Assembly (NCBI GenBank): GCA_907165135.1
Contig: OU015569.1
Location: forward strand, 10,168,501-10,232,500
Direction: 5' to 3'
DNA from: Oikopleura dioica
Taxonomy: Eukaryota > Chordata > Appendicularia > Copelata > Oikopleuridae
Length of the DNA: 64,000 nt
The first letter of the stretch is position 1. The number at the start of each line of letters is the position of its first letter. Below the pieces are notes generated by a model. That model did not search any database, was not told the origin of the DNA, and saw only the letters and a program-made list of their open reading frames with translations. Made by a program: the position numbers and the translations under genes. This document shows, one piece after another, positions 34,818 to 48,426 of the stretch.

Positions 34818-35169
34818 AGCCAAAATGAACCTTAATACTTATCAAATATTGCGCTGCTAAATATTTGAAAAAGCCTGCCCTTTTCTTTCCAAATATCCTT
34901 ATTCAAGGAAGTCATTATTTCTGTTAGATTTCTTGCTAATTTCTTCCTGAACGAACCAATTCAAACTGCAATACTTATTCTGTCTTTTCTGTAAAATAAT
35001 ATATATTTATAACTTCAAGAATCAAACTCGGGAGGGATTCTTTTGATCATTTCCGACATTTATAAACATTAATTGTTCGAATTCTAAAACATGAAGATCA
35101 AGCGAAGTGGCAGTTGCGTACAGTGCAATTGGCATAGGTGATTGATTGGTAGAAAGGCGCGAGAGTTGG
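34818..35169. other. Convergent 3' region
   Basis: Between SLC66A2 (+) and the CHST-type gene (-). AT-rich, with no supported ORF. An open minus-strand frame at 35022-35336 is an alternative reading of the sulfotransferase last exon. Confidence 0.55.
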
Positions 35170-36776
35170 TTATTGCCAGAGTCTGTGATTTCGTTTGTGC
35201 TCGGCGTAAAGCTTTCTGAGTAAATATGAATGGTACTTTTCGTCAAAGCGGGAAAGTCCTCGTCGTCTTCGGCGTGTGAAGATTTCAGGGACCTTTCCAT
35301 GGGCGGCGTTTTCGAAGGAGCTCGTCGAATAGCCAAATATTCTAGTAATGAAATGAATAAATAGAAACATCCTCACGGATAAAAATATACCTAAAGTCTT
35401 CTCTGTAAGCGTGATGCAGCCGCTCGACTGTCACGTGGCTGACCTGAACGAAGTAATCTTCTGGTTTGTGGGAATGAAGCGGGCTGCTGTCGTACATTTC
35501 TTTTGGAGGAATCGGAAAATTTGGTTTCAACTCGCTAATAAATAACTGTTTTTTTGGTTCCTTTCCTGGCAGCTGAATATGCGGAATGTGTGATATATTA
35601 GCCTGGTTAATTATAAACTTGGAGTCTTGAGAGCTTGTTTCCGCCTTTGTGATGAAGTCGAAGCGTAATTGACATGGCCGGCAATGGTAATTGAAGGTCT
35701 TCCAGTGGTGATCGAAGCGTTGCCGATTGCCTATCCAGGCGACATAATCAGCAAAGGCTGGGAATGAAATGTAGTATTCCTCAGGTTTCTCGTAATAATC
35801 CTGCTCAAACTTTGTAGAGATGAAGCTTCCATACTTTCGGAACCAGTAAGTTTCGCCGCCAGTCTTTCGATTCTTCGGGAACTTGTCCCGCCAAGCCGAG
35901 ACTAGCCGAGAAAAGGGATGCCGTGCGTTCATGAACTTGGTGTATTGCGGGTCGTTGAGCTTTTCGAGCGCGAGTCTTTTTCCCTCCTCTTCGCCATGCT
36001 CCGTGGCTAGCTGGGAGAATCGGGGCAACTGGTTGTACACATTCGATTTCTTGAAGTGGTCTGTATCGTAGATCCCGTCGTATTTGAGCACGGCCATCAT
36101 CTTTTGCCAATTCGTCGTGGCTGCTTTCGGAGCAGCGCACATAATTACCTTGTACTTGTCATCGTAGAATACTTGTGTAACGGAGGAAAGCGTGAAATTC
36201 AAGTTCTCAATTGTGATCGGCCCAGACGCGTCAGTAAGCCCGCATTCTTCATCGTAGATTCGTTTTCGTAATTTGAAGCGATTCGCGACTTCTTCAGGGG
36301 AAATGTCTTAGACAGCTATAGCGTAACTTTTGAGTTTATTTATTTCTCACCTAGTGCTAGGTCAATGTCCTTGTCTTCCATCTGCTCTTTCGTGAGTTCA
36401 GTTTCGTCTTCGACTTCTTCTTCGAGAACCTCTTCATTGAAGGTTTCTTGGTCTTCGATAGCGTCCTCGAATTCCTCGCCCCAAGTCTCGATTTGCTGAA
36501 GATCTGGATCTTCTTCTAATAGTTTTGCCAGAAGGGATTTCCTATCCGTTTTGGAAAGCTTCCCCACATCCAAGTCTTCCACGACATTTTGATAGTTAAT
36601 TTCTGAGATGGACTCGATTTCCGCTTCCGACTGGCCGTAGAGAATAGCTCCTGTGATCAGAATGAAGATAACTAATGCGATGTATTTCTTCTGAAAGGAG
36701 CTTGGTCGCGCTTCTAAAAATATTTTACCTTGCTGATAAGAAGTGTTCACTGGATAAAGTATTCACTTTTAGTACC
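35170..36776 (-). CDS. CHST-type Golgi carbohydrate sulfotransferase
   Basis: Type II membrane protein: hydrophobic anchor KKYIALVIFILITGAILYG, a long Glu-rich stem (EEFEDAIEDQETFNEEVLEEE), then the Sulfotransfer_2 domain. IMCAAPKAATTNWQKMM is the 5'-phosphosulfate loop and MNARHPFSRLVSAWRDKF the 3'-phosphate site; FPAFADYVAW, HWKTFNYHCRPC and FDFITKAET follow the CHST8-14 group closely. After a 48-bp intron the end reads YREDFRIFGYSTSSF, the usual CHST terminal motif, with a basic tail RRRRRGLSRFDEKYHSYLL. Members sulfate GalNAc or related sugars; the exact acceptor cannot be told. The first exon is uncertain: ATG near 36776 is tentative. Confidence 0.85.
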
Positions 36777-37474
36777 ATTTATCGATAATATGATATCCTC
36801 GCCATTCAGTAGAGACTGTGTTTCATAGGAGGTGGTATCTCTCATTGTTAATCATCTAGTTTCTAGCCCTACAACCTTAAGTTTTTCTGTTATCATATAG
36901 TGAGAGAGAAGCGCACTTGCGATTCCCCCAGGGCAAAATATCCCGCAGCACTTCCATCCCTTTTTTAAAATGAATAAGCTAAAGCCCCCTTGCTTGCAAC
37001 GATACAGGAAATTAAACTACTACTTTATTAAATTTATCTCTTTAAAAACATCATCTACTGATTCAAACGACTGTCATTCCGGCTACAGTAGTTCATACTT
37101 AGCATGCAGATGCTCCATTGTTTTTGAGAACTTTGCATAATTCAAGAATACGCAAAAGTTTTTCTCTTACTTGACGAACTATCTTCAACCATAAAACACC
37201 ATCCACGATAACAATTGTGAGGTAACTAATGATGCAATAAAACTGACTGAAAGCCAGCAAAATAGTCAATCAATGGCTGATCATTTGCTCAATTACCAGC
37301 CAAGCGAGTTTTTTTATAAAAAAGGATATCTTTATTGTATTGTACAGAAGTTAACGAAGTTTGTCGTCGGTGACGAAAAGTGGAAAGGTGGCGTTTTAGG
37401 TCTAATTTCAGAAGAAGTTGTTTAAGAACTTGTTGCGGAGGGTGGAAGCCGATAAGATCGGTTGGAGGCAATTG
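36777..37474. other. Intergenic interval
   Basis: Between the CHST-type gene start and the TAF6 stop. AT-rich, with no supported ORF; it should contain the CHST-type promoter and TAF6 3' UTR. Confidence 0.6.
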
Positions 37475-39150
37475 TCATCTCATGTCCGATGAGCCCATTA
37501 GTTTCCTATACATTTTGTTGCCGAGGTAAGGCCCGAATTCGTGAATCATTTCGTCCAATTGAATAAGTTCTTGGTTTTGGTTGATTTCCGGGCATATTCT
37601 TTTTCGCAGTTGGTCCAAAATGTGTTCGAGTCCATCTGAGTGAATTGGGTCGGATTGTAAGTCGTTTTGGAGATTTTCAATTCTTTCGGATATTTTAGGT
37701 AATCTATTCGAAAAAGGCGTTAAAAAAACATCAAAAAACTAGGAGCTTACCTTGGAATAATGATTTTTCTAGTGACATCTGAGCCTAACTCGGATAAACC
37801 CACAATCGAGCCGTAAAGTTGTGCAAGTGCTGCGTCCCTTCGATCCAAAGGTTTCTGCAATGATTGCACAATTCTATACGGAATTAAAAAAAATTGCCAA
37901 ACAGAAACTGTTTACCTAGTCTGAAGCATCGATGTAGTAGTAGTGAAGTTTTTCGAGATTTGAGCGAGAACTCGTGCAGCGTACTGCCTCAGTGCCCAGT
38001 GGTTTTCGCCAATTCTCTGGCATAATTGTCTCGATACAACGCATGAAATAACGACAGGAATAATTTCGTGAAGATACATATCTAAAAGAACCTTTTTCGA
38101 TGTCTGACGAAGATCGCTTACCTAGTGACAGCGTAGGGTTGTCAAGAAGAGCTTTAACCATACGCATGAGGTAGATAATTAGTGCTAAAATTGGGATGAA
38201 GCGTGAAATCAGAAGAATAGGTCGCCTACCTAGATTATTTTCGTTTATATTGCATTTGATTCCTTCAGAAATGAAATTCGTGAAGCGAGGTAACATTGCA
38301 TGAATGCCTGTATCTTCGGCCAGCGAATTCAAAGCTTCTTTGCGTATTTCTTCGTTTCTGCCAACTGCAGCCTGCGTTATCTCTTGATAGTACTTCATCT
38401 GTTCTATCGAGAGTTCGTGGCGCATCAATGGCTTTTGCTCCAGCGCTTGGGTCTGCCCCTTGTCGCCTGCTTTCTTCTCATTCTTTTTGTCTTTTCCTTT
38501 GTCTTCTTTTCCAAGATCTTCTGGTAGTTTCTTTGCCGAAAGATCATGAGGCGGCTTCTTGGCAGGAGCTTTAAAAAAGCATAAGAAATCGACTATAGTC
38601 TATAGAAATCCTTACTATAGTAAGGAGCGATTTGCCTTACCTGGATTTTCTGGAATGTTTGGCTGGACCCCGTCGATAACTAACCAATGCGCACGGATTT
38701 TGACTGGCGCTGGTATCTTTGATATCGAGTTGTCGAGAAATTTGACGAGATCAATCTCTCTGTCTTCGTTGAAGTGAAGTTCACGTCCACCCCCAGAGGC
38801 GAACCTCCACGGCAAGTAGTCTGTACACGTAAACCCATAGAGGGTTCTATCCTCCTCGCTTTCAGGGCAGAGTCGATATCTTTCGGGCCAAGCCGAGATC
38901 TTTTCGATTTGCGCATGAATTTCGCCGAGTCTTGTATTATTCTCTGAAGAGAATTTTAACGCTAGTCTGGCCAAATACGGCGCTTTTATTAGACATATCA
39001 TTAAGAATAAGATACCTTCTTTACCTTGAGGTGGAACTTTAAATTTTCCGCCACGTGCCTTGCCGCATCTTCTGGGATAGACGTAATCCCCACCGATTCA
39101 CCGAACAATTTGATTGTCTGGACACCTATAGAGTTTTCATCGGTCTCCAT
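37475..39150 (-). CDS. TAF6: TFIID/SAGA subunit TAF6, with an apparent one-base frameshift
   Basis: ATG at 39150 directly follows TTTAG. Histone fold: [68 protein letters not shown]. Then the conserved [26 protein letters not shown] and [19 protein letters not shown] Lys-rich linker leads to the HEAT domain: [72 protein letters not shown] and a final [18 protein letters not shown]. The family sequence IEPLYGF needs one more base than is present: the frame shifts at the three-base run 38842-38844. A 16-bp palindrome lies in an intron at 38610-38625. Confidence 0.88.
38610..38625. repeat. 16-bp perfect palindrome in a TAF6 intron
   Basis: CCTTACTATAGTAAGG reads the same on both strands, and a similar GACTATAGTC palindrome lies 10 bp upstream at 38591-38600. 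Role unknown. Confidence 0.6.
38842..38844 (-). other. TAF6: Apparent single-base deletion in TAF6
   Basis: The minus strand reads ATAGAACCCTCTATGGG where ATAGAACCC-C-TCTATGGG is needed for the invariant IEPLYGF. The histone-fold frame and the downstream WRFASGGG frame are both intact on either side. A sequencing or assembly error in the C-run is the simplest reading; a real mutation or recoding is possible. Confidence 0.7.
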
Positions 39151-39308
39151 CTAAACAATACGCGCTCAATTAAATTGCTAGTCCTATCACTTCTTCAATA
39201 GGAACACAGGAGAACTGGCCATGACAGTGATTAAGCATTCTTTTTACATTCACAATAAATAGCTGCCATTAGAGTACATGGCGACTATTCTATTTATCCA
39301 TTCAAAAG

Positions 39309-40659
39309 CTATATTTCAGCCATAATTTGCTTGTCAATATAAGTGCTTCTGAAGTCTTTCAAAATCCCCAACTGATTGTGGTAGAACTGCTTGAGAATGG
39401 GATTTTTGACAGTTTTGATGAAGGAGTGATAGTTACTCTCCAGTGACTTCACGAACATTTCGAGATGAGAGAAAATAATACTTCGATCTCTGGCGGGCCA
39501 GTCTTCGAACTGAGAATACACTGTGTCCAGAGGAAATGGCTCGTTTCGGTTACAAAGAGACCAATATCGTAAAAACTGTGCACGAAGAAGACTCCACGAA
39601 CAGCCGGAGAGGCTGATGGCGTAGCCAGTTTCGAATCCATTACCCTTTGCGATCGGTAGCATTCGCTCTTCCAACACCGTAGTTGTCGGTATTTCTACCA
39701 AGTTGTATGGATTTTCGTTCCCTAATTATCAATAAAAACTGCCGAAAAGAACCGCCACTGCTAACCTAGAATGAACCCGTATTCCGACAACAAGAATGAG
39801 TCCGAGTGATTGCCGTAAGATATAAACAGTTGCTTGTTCTCGCCGATCGGACTCAATGTTCGAATCGTCAGCCGATCGTCGTAGTAACATGTTTCGGTGT
39901 TAGCTTCCAAGGAATGATTGAAATGGTCGAGAAGCGGGGCGAGTCCCCAGTTCAAAGTTGTATCCCACTTACTGTCGACGTGCTGTTCAATCTCAGGAGT
40001 CCAGTGCGGACCTCTCAAATAGATCGTCCTCGTATTCAGTTGCGCGAAAGCCAGTCTCAGTGCTTCTTTCAGTGGTCAAAAGCTGGCTTATATGTTACAA
40101 AAAGGACAAGTAAAGTCATCCAAAGTAAATCCAAAAGGAAATAAACTTTTGATCCATGACAACGGCAGATTCAGCGTCATTCGCGAGCTTTTGAATAATT
40201 TTTTCGACGGTGGCCTTTCTCTTCATCACTTTTGGCCTTAAATTTTGATCTTTTAGGTGTAACTGGGCTGAAGCTCGACAACGAACCTTGGCATACTTGG
40301 CGAAAGTCGCTCTCAGTCCAGTAGAGAAAATAGTTTGGGAACTCTTTCGGCAAGCTGTTAAAGTATTCCGGATAGTGGTCTTCGCAGTAGAAGGCCAAGT
40401 AAAAGACAAGAACCCACTCATTCGAGAGTTTCAATTCTAAGCGCTGCTTGTTCAGCTCTTCAATCTGATCACACAATTTCTTCCCTGTCAGAATCGTTTC
40501 TATCGGAAGTGAAATGATTTCATCGCCTTCACTAAGGGTTGCATTTGTCTTCAAGCCCCTCCCAGTCGTCTGAAAGTTCTCAACTTCGAGATGATTGATT
40601 CTCAGACGCTCATCGTTCTTCCATTCGTTCTTTAGACGCTCTTTCAGTTGATTTGCCAT
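39309..40659 (-). CDS. SETD4-like SET-domain methyltransferase, copy B
   Basis: ATG at 40659 lies one base after GATTCAG. MANQLKERLKNEWK, then LEVENFQTTGRGLKTNATLSEGDEIISLP (SET start with GRG), VLVFYLAFYCEDHYPEYFNSLPKEFPNYFLYW (iSET-type insert), APLLDHFNHSLEANTE with the NHS motif, LFISYGNHSDSFLLSEYGFI with the conserved Tyr and post-SET pocket, and a helical substrate-binding end (CSWSLLRAQFLRYWSL; NHNQLGILKDFRSTYI-like). The set fits SETD4 or its near relatives, protein-lysine methyltransferases. Motifs are more canonical than in copy A. It lies head to tail between PHF10 and TAF6 with gaps of about 150 bp. Confidence 0.8.
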
Positions 40660-40807
40660 TCTGAATCGCAAAAGATGTGACGCTCATGTTTCGTAAGTGT
40701 GTATGATAGACATGCAATAGACTCGTTTTTAATTTTCATGAAAATGAGACGTGGCAGCAGTGAAATAGCAAACATTGGAAATTTGGAAGTACAAAAATCT
40801 AAAATGG

Positions 40808-42369
40808 CTCAAGGATCCATGAATTCGCGGAGCGCCTTCTTTTTGCGACGCTCTCTCATGCGCTTGCCACCTTTACGCTCTGAGTAGCCCGGGTCGTCCT
40901 TGAAGCAGAAGCGGCAAATCCAAATTTCGTCTTTCGGCAGCCGTCTGAAAATAAACTCCACACACTTTCAAAAACGTTTCTTACCGAAGAGCGACGCAAA
41001 AAGTGTGGAAGCCTCTATCGCAGCGGTCGCAAAACAATATTTGTTCCTCGTTTCTGCTCTGCGCACAAACGGTACACGTTTTGCACTCTATGCAGGCCCA
41101 CGAGTAGGTCTGTATAACTTCATGTTGATCATCAGTGAGACCCAAGCAGGCCGAGTGCGAAGAACGATCGCAAACTTGGGGAAGAAAATGAGCATTTTTG
41201 CAGCAAAGCTTGAACAATACCTGTGCATCGGGCAAATTTGTCGCCTTCTGGATTGTACTTTTCGCGGCAAGTGCAACAGACATCGTCAGAGACACCTGAT
41301 GCAGACGACTCCTTGTCCTCTTCGTGTTCCTCGACATCATTCTCCTTTGCGTTTTCTGATTCTTCGATTGTCCCCGCTTTTTCTTCTTCTTCCTTCACCT
41401 CCTCTGTTTCTTCTTCTTTTGCGGCTATCTCGCTCTCGTCCTCTGGAGACATTTTTAGTATTGCATTTTTCGTCAACAAAGCGCCAAATTACCTGAGACG
41501 AGCTCCTCCATCGGGTCCACTCTCAGCTCATCGTCGTCAAAAACTGTCAGTGCCAATTCATTTCCTTCAACTGGCAAGACTTCGAGGCAGGAGCTGAGGG
41601 GAAGCTTACGCAGTTCTGAATGATTCCTCTAAGAGCGCCAGAAAAAAGTAACTTACGCTGCGGCGAGTAGGTCTTGAAGTCGTTGTGATACTGTCCAGAG
41701 AGAACCGGGACGGGATAAGGTGACTTTCTTGTCTGCCAGTCTTTTAGTTTCTTGAATTGTCGAAGAGGCAAGTGAAGTCGGTTCGTGTTCGGCTCGTAGT
41801 AGGATTGGCAGGACTCCTTTCGCATTTGATTGAGCATTTTGTTGAAGGAAGCGACCGATTTCGTCGCCTTTTAGCTGGGCCGGCATTTCCTCCGCCGGGA
41901 TCTCCACGATCATTGTTTTGTGCTGGTCTTTCATTTTGTATCGGATGTACTCTTCATGTTTGCTCGGGAACTCGTCCTTCATCAAGTCGAGCGCGTCACC
42001 CATGAGCATAGCCGAAACTCCGATCGAGTACTGCGCCTCGTTCAGATACTAAACAGAGCAATTCTAGCGCGAATGGTGTTTCAGTTCTACCTCGAGCGCG
42101 AAGAGATGCTTGATCTCCATTTGGTCCAGCTTCCTAGTCTGCACTGTGGGATACTTGCGCTTGAAATTCCCCGAAAAGTCCAAAAAGGCGAGCAGTTGCT
42201 CAGTGAGCACGAATTTGTATCCAGACTGAACCACGCTTTATTCAAAATGATTGAGAAATTTCTAGACTCACATCTGGAGGCCACTCGTACTCATTCAACT
42301 TTTGCGTGTAGTACTGCGTATTAATAACATCATTGTTGGCGTTGGCGATTGACCTTCTCAGAGCAGACA
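40808..42369 (-). CDS. PHF10: PHF10-type PBAF subunit: SAY domain plus two PHD fingers
   Basis: ATG at 42369. SAY-type N-terminus: QKLNEYEWPPD-SGYKFVLTEQLLAFLDFSGNFKRKYP, then YSIGVSAMLMGDALDLM, the region YYEPNTNRLHLPL and SPYPVPVLSGQYHNDFKTYSP. A Glu-rich acidic segment precedes tandem PHD fingers: [83 protein letters not shown]. The C-terminus is basic (RKGGKRMRERRKKKAL). PHF10 is a subunit of the PBAF SWI/SNF remodeller and its PHDs read histone H3 tails. Domain order and spacing match. Confidence 0.88.
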
Positions 42370-42836
42370 TGCGAAAAACTCGCCTTTTTTATTCGCGAGA
42401 TTTGGATTGAGAGCGAGACAGAAAGAAAGAAAAATGCGCCTCGGCCAATTGCCCGCGCGCGATGACTCACTGCGTTTTACCCCGCGTACTCCACCGCCCT
42501 TTTCGTCTTTTCCTCGCTGGAACGTTTTCTTCCTAATTTACTTCATTATCCGAAACGTCTATCATATATTTGCTGTTATACGAAAATATATTCAAGATAT
42601 TTTTGTAATAAACTAATCCTAACTAGCCTCCTAAGAAGACCTAAGTTCGTCCAATTTTTAAACTAAATTCTAGTTCGCCCATCATGATGATTGGGAGGAA
42701 ACCCCGAATTTTGTTTGAGATTTCTATAAGAAGCGGAAAAAAAGCGGAGAATAGAGTCGCTGTCGTGGAGCATCTAAAAACCATAATGAGAGCGGGCGCC
42801 GTTGAGCACCGACCTAATCGAGCGACCGAGCAATTC
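42370..42836. promoter_or_regulatory. Upstream region of U1 snRNA and PHF10
   Basis: Divergent interval of about 470 bp. The last 60-70 bp before 42837 should contain the snRNA proximal sequence element. I cannot name the element because its consensus in this lineage is not known to me. No supported ORF. Confidence 0.5.
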
Positions 42837-42998
42837 ATACTTACCTGGGCGGAGGGTAACCTCGATCAAGTAGGGGGTTCCCTTATGGCGAGGCCGTACC
42901 ATTGCACACCGGCGCGGCTGACCTGTATCTCTTTGCCAAATCGGTGGAGTGTCCGTCACAATTTCTGATAGTGGGGTTCTGCGTTCGCGCGAACCCCT
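42837..42998 (+). ncRNA. U1: U1 spliceosomal snRNA
   Basis: Starts ATACTTACCTG, the invariant U1 5' end that pairs with 5' splice sites. The sequence continues with stem-loop I (GATCAAGTAGGGGGTTCCC), the U1-70K and U1A loop region (CCATTGCACACCGG), stem III, an Sm-like site (AATTTCTGATAG), and the terminal stem-loop GGGGTTCTGCGTTCGCGCGAACCCC. About 162 nt, the normal U1 length. The 3' stem is perfectly paired. All hallmark pieces are in the right order. The Sm site departs from the common AAUUUGUGG form (CTG in place of GTG). Confidence 0.96.
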
Positions 42999-44262
42999 TC
43001 CAAACTCGAAATTTCCCTCACGGGACAAATTTGCATCTGCAGCTTTAGTTGCAGGTTCCTCAAAAGGGCTCTCCACCGGCTCATCATTTTCACAGGGCTG
43101 AGGTCTCAGAAATCTGCCTCAAGAATCCTTAGTTTACCAACTGATCAATAATATAAATTTGAAGAAAATTGATAGTATTTGGCAAGCAAAATTCTGGCTT
43201 TTAGTGTGCTCTTCGAAAAGGTATTAGGGCAGGAAAACATAGAAGACTACCACTTTCAATTTTTCTTCAACCTTGCAGGAGAGGGAAACCGAAGTAGTGG
43301 ATATCTGTGAATACAGAAGAGGAGTAGTCCACTGAAGACATTTCCGGCGATAGCAGAACTCTCGCTCGCGCCTGCCGCCTCGCGGTTTCTGCTGGTCTTC
43401 CCTGTCTTTTTTCAATCTGAACAAAGTAAACTTGAAAACGCGCAGAAGAGTTGCTTTTTGTCAGATCAGAACTTCGCTGATGAATGAACTTGGACCAAGC
43501 CAAACAATAAGAGAACGCATTGAAGCAAACTAGTTTTGTTAATAGGAAACCACAGCCCTTGGAGATACCGCGCCTGTATAAATTTTCTTAAAAGAGAGAT
43601 GGATCATGAACACGAAGAACTTATTTGCTCAACTCTTAGGAACTTGCTTGGTCAAAAATCGTGTTAGACTGAGAATGCCACCGTCACTGATCTTCGCTGG
43701 ATTAGTAGCGGTGTAAAGGTTAAGACAGCACTATTTGTTCAGTGATTAGAGCGTCAGTTGTAACTCTTATGACCAAAGAATCAGAACATGGTCCTTCATG
43801 GAACAGTGGAGAGCTGTCAAGTTTCGGGCTTACATTTTAGCTCTATATCATCTATTCAGCTCCGAAAGAATCTGTTATAGCTCGGCAATAGATGTTTCTT
43901 GAGGTGGCGGACAAGAACATGATTGAAATCCTTTACTCCATCTACCACCCGTTTAACTCGAAAGACCACGTCCTTCGCTATCGAAGAAAGTATGGAGACT
44001 CGTTTGTCAGTCTCTCCACAAATTACACCCGTGCAAAAGCTATCTGGCTTGAAGATCCCATAGTGCAGCGAAAGGGAACGGGTCTATGAAAACGGCCTGG
44101 GAAACATGAGTTTGATACGTTATTGTTAGCGCGGCTGAATAAAAGATAAAATTAAAAAAGCGATAATTTATTCAAGGATCCGAAAAAAGTACAACCAGTT
44201 CCGAGAAAAGTCGGCATACTTGAGCGATGGTAGTGATCGTCACCTTTTCCAGTTTTTGCAAA
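42999..44262. other. Interval downstream of U1 with weak minus-strand coding signal
   Basis: A minus-strand frame just beyond the U1 3' end (about 43001-43110: PCENDEPVESPFEEPATKAADAN) and another at 43260-43503 (MAWSKFIHQRSSDLTKSNSSA) have some coding character and could be exons of one small gene, but no junction is convincing. A plus-strand 65-aa ORF at 43892-44089 is not supported. Confidence 0.35.
43224..43503 (-). CDS. Possible small minus-strand gene
   Basis: ATG at 43503 opens MAWSKFIHQRSSDLTKSNSSARFQ, followed by Arg/Gln-rich sequence (EKRQGRPAETARRQARA or, in the neighbouring frame, KKDREDQQKPRGGRRERE). Two frames compete, so at least one small intron is likely. No domain recognised. 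Confidence 0.25.
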
Positions 44263-46188
44263 ATGAACTCGACGTTCAAGCACATCGAATCAGCAAACTT
44301 GAGAATAAACGAGCTCGAATCGAAACAACCAGCGCGAAAAAATCTCATCGAAAGAAATCCTCAATGCAGCGAGCTTCCAATACCGCGAAATTCACGAAAA
44401 TGTTCAGCGCCATGAGCGACTGTGGGAAACTATCGACACTTTCGCGCCTTTCAGATATTCTCGATTGCCGCCTTTGCTACTTCGTGTCTGTCTTCTTAGC
44501 AACGCGAAAATTTATTGGTAAGTAAATAGCAAACCGTGCAAATTGTGTTTCGTTTTTGTTCCACTATCCGGAAGACGACGCCTCGTCAATCACCTCAAGG
44601 AGTTTGAATAATATTCAGTTGAATAAATACTAGCTTTTTGTGGCCTCAGCTATCGGTTACAGTAGCGATCGATGCATAAATGCCTCCATCAGCAAGTTTC
44701 CGAAATTTGCCAAAATTGAAAGCAGTGTATCAACTGCTACTTGAAGTAGGATCGAACATATAATCTCTTAGATTTCTTCTCTCAGCTGCCTGAAGATGTA
44801 TCGAAGAAGATACTGGAGTATCTTGGTCCGCAGTGCCTACTCAATGCGGGCATGGTTTCGAAAGCATGGAAGAATTTGGTGGAAGACAAAGACTTATGGA
44901 AATCCCAGATCAAAAACGCATCTTTCCCTATGCCAGTGTACGATGAAAACATGATCGCAAAAGACTTTTTCATGAAACACGCTCGACGCTTCCAAAGATG
45001 GAAATTGTTTAATCCCCTTACGCGAACAATTTCGAAGTGGCCAGCAACTCTAGGTGAAAAATAAAAATGACAAGTTTTTGTGCATCTTTTATTTTTAGTT
45101 GTCAAGCTCAATGATAGAATTATATCTGGGAGCAAAGGATGTGTTCGTATTTGGGAATCGTCAAAGGTATCAATTAACTAAAAGTCAATCGCAACGAGCA
45201 TTTGTACTCAGATAAATATCGAACCAGAAGGAGTTGTCTCCATCGGAAAAGCAGATACAAATGCATTTATTCCTCTCAATAATCAGCTTCTCATATTCTG
45301 TTCAAATGGCTATTTGAAGGTTCTCGACTTTACAGGTAATTACTGATAGCAAATTACAGGAAACTATTGATTCAAACATATTCAGATTGCGCATCACGGA
45401 GTATGGAAGAACCCAAATTTGAACAGAAGCTATCAAAGCATCCACTGACTTGTGCTTCAAGATGGGTCGATAGAGCAAACGAAAATAACGGAGAAGTCAT
45501 CGTTGTTGGAGATGGGGACGGAAACATCATTATTTATAATTACGAAGATAAGGCTATTAAAATGAAGAAGAAAATTCACAAAGATGAAGTTTTAAAAGTG
45601 TCCGTGCATTTCGCTTTTGATATGCAGGATGCTATAATTGTCTCTGGTGGAAAAGACTTTTCAATCAAGGTTTGACCGTATCATACGCTTTCAAATATAA
45701 GGAATCTTAGGTGACGAAGCTCTCAACTCTCACTCTTATGCATTCGTTTTCTATTGCATCTGCCTTAACATCCTTCCACGTTCTCTCTTCTGGTGAAATT
45801 ATTATCGTCATGAAAAACTCAGTTGCTAGGTATATTTGTCATGTCGAATAGTACATAAAAGTCTCCTATTAGAAGCAATCTCCTCCAAATGAAAAGCGAG
45901 CCAGTTTGGGAAACAAAAGTATCAACATATTTTACCTCATCCGAAATTATCTTTCAAGATGGCCAAAGATGCATGGTTCTAATTGGAACTATCGAGGGGA
46001 AAATCTATATCGTAGACGCAGAAAGGTAAGATATCTTCCCAGAAACAAAAGTTGATTCGTATTTTAGCGGTTCGATTCAAAGTAAAACAAGAGCTCATCG
46101 TGGCGAAGTAAAAAGCATGCTGCAAATCGAAGACACATCTCTTCTGTCCGCCGATGCCGGCGGAATAGTATTTTCAACCTTTGCATGA
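44263..46188 (+). CDS. F-box and WD40-repeat protein with a homopolymer frameshift
   Basis: N-terminal coil MNSTFKHIESANLRINELESKQPARK; after an A6 run at 44337-44342 the frame changes and continues as SSKEILNAASFQYREIHENVQRHERLWETIDTFAPF. F-box: LPEDVSKKILEYLGPQCLLNAGMVSKAWKNLVEDKDLWKSQ, which should bind Skp1 in SCF ubiquitin ligases. Then degenerate WD40 blades: RIISGSKGCVRIWESSK, LLIFCSNGYLKVLDFT, VVGDGDGNIIIYNYED, IIVSGGKDFSIKV, VLIGTIEGKIYIVDAES and SLLSADAGGIVFSTFA, stop at 46188. The substrate is unknown. The layout is like FBXW proteins but the sequence is divergent. One A fewer in the run would make the first exons a single frame. Confidence 0.8.

Positions 46189-48426
<2,238 letters not shown>

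Noticed and set aside
42774-43076. Minus-strand 100-aa ORF across the U1 locus
   Set aside because: It covers the complement of the U1 snRNA, which explains the sequence; only the part beyond 43001 might be coding.
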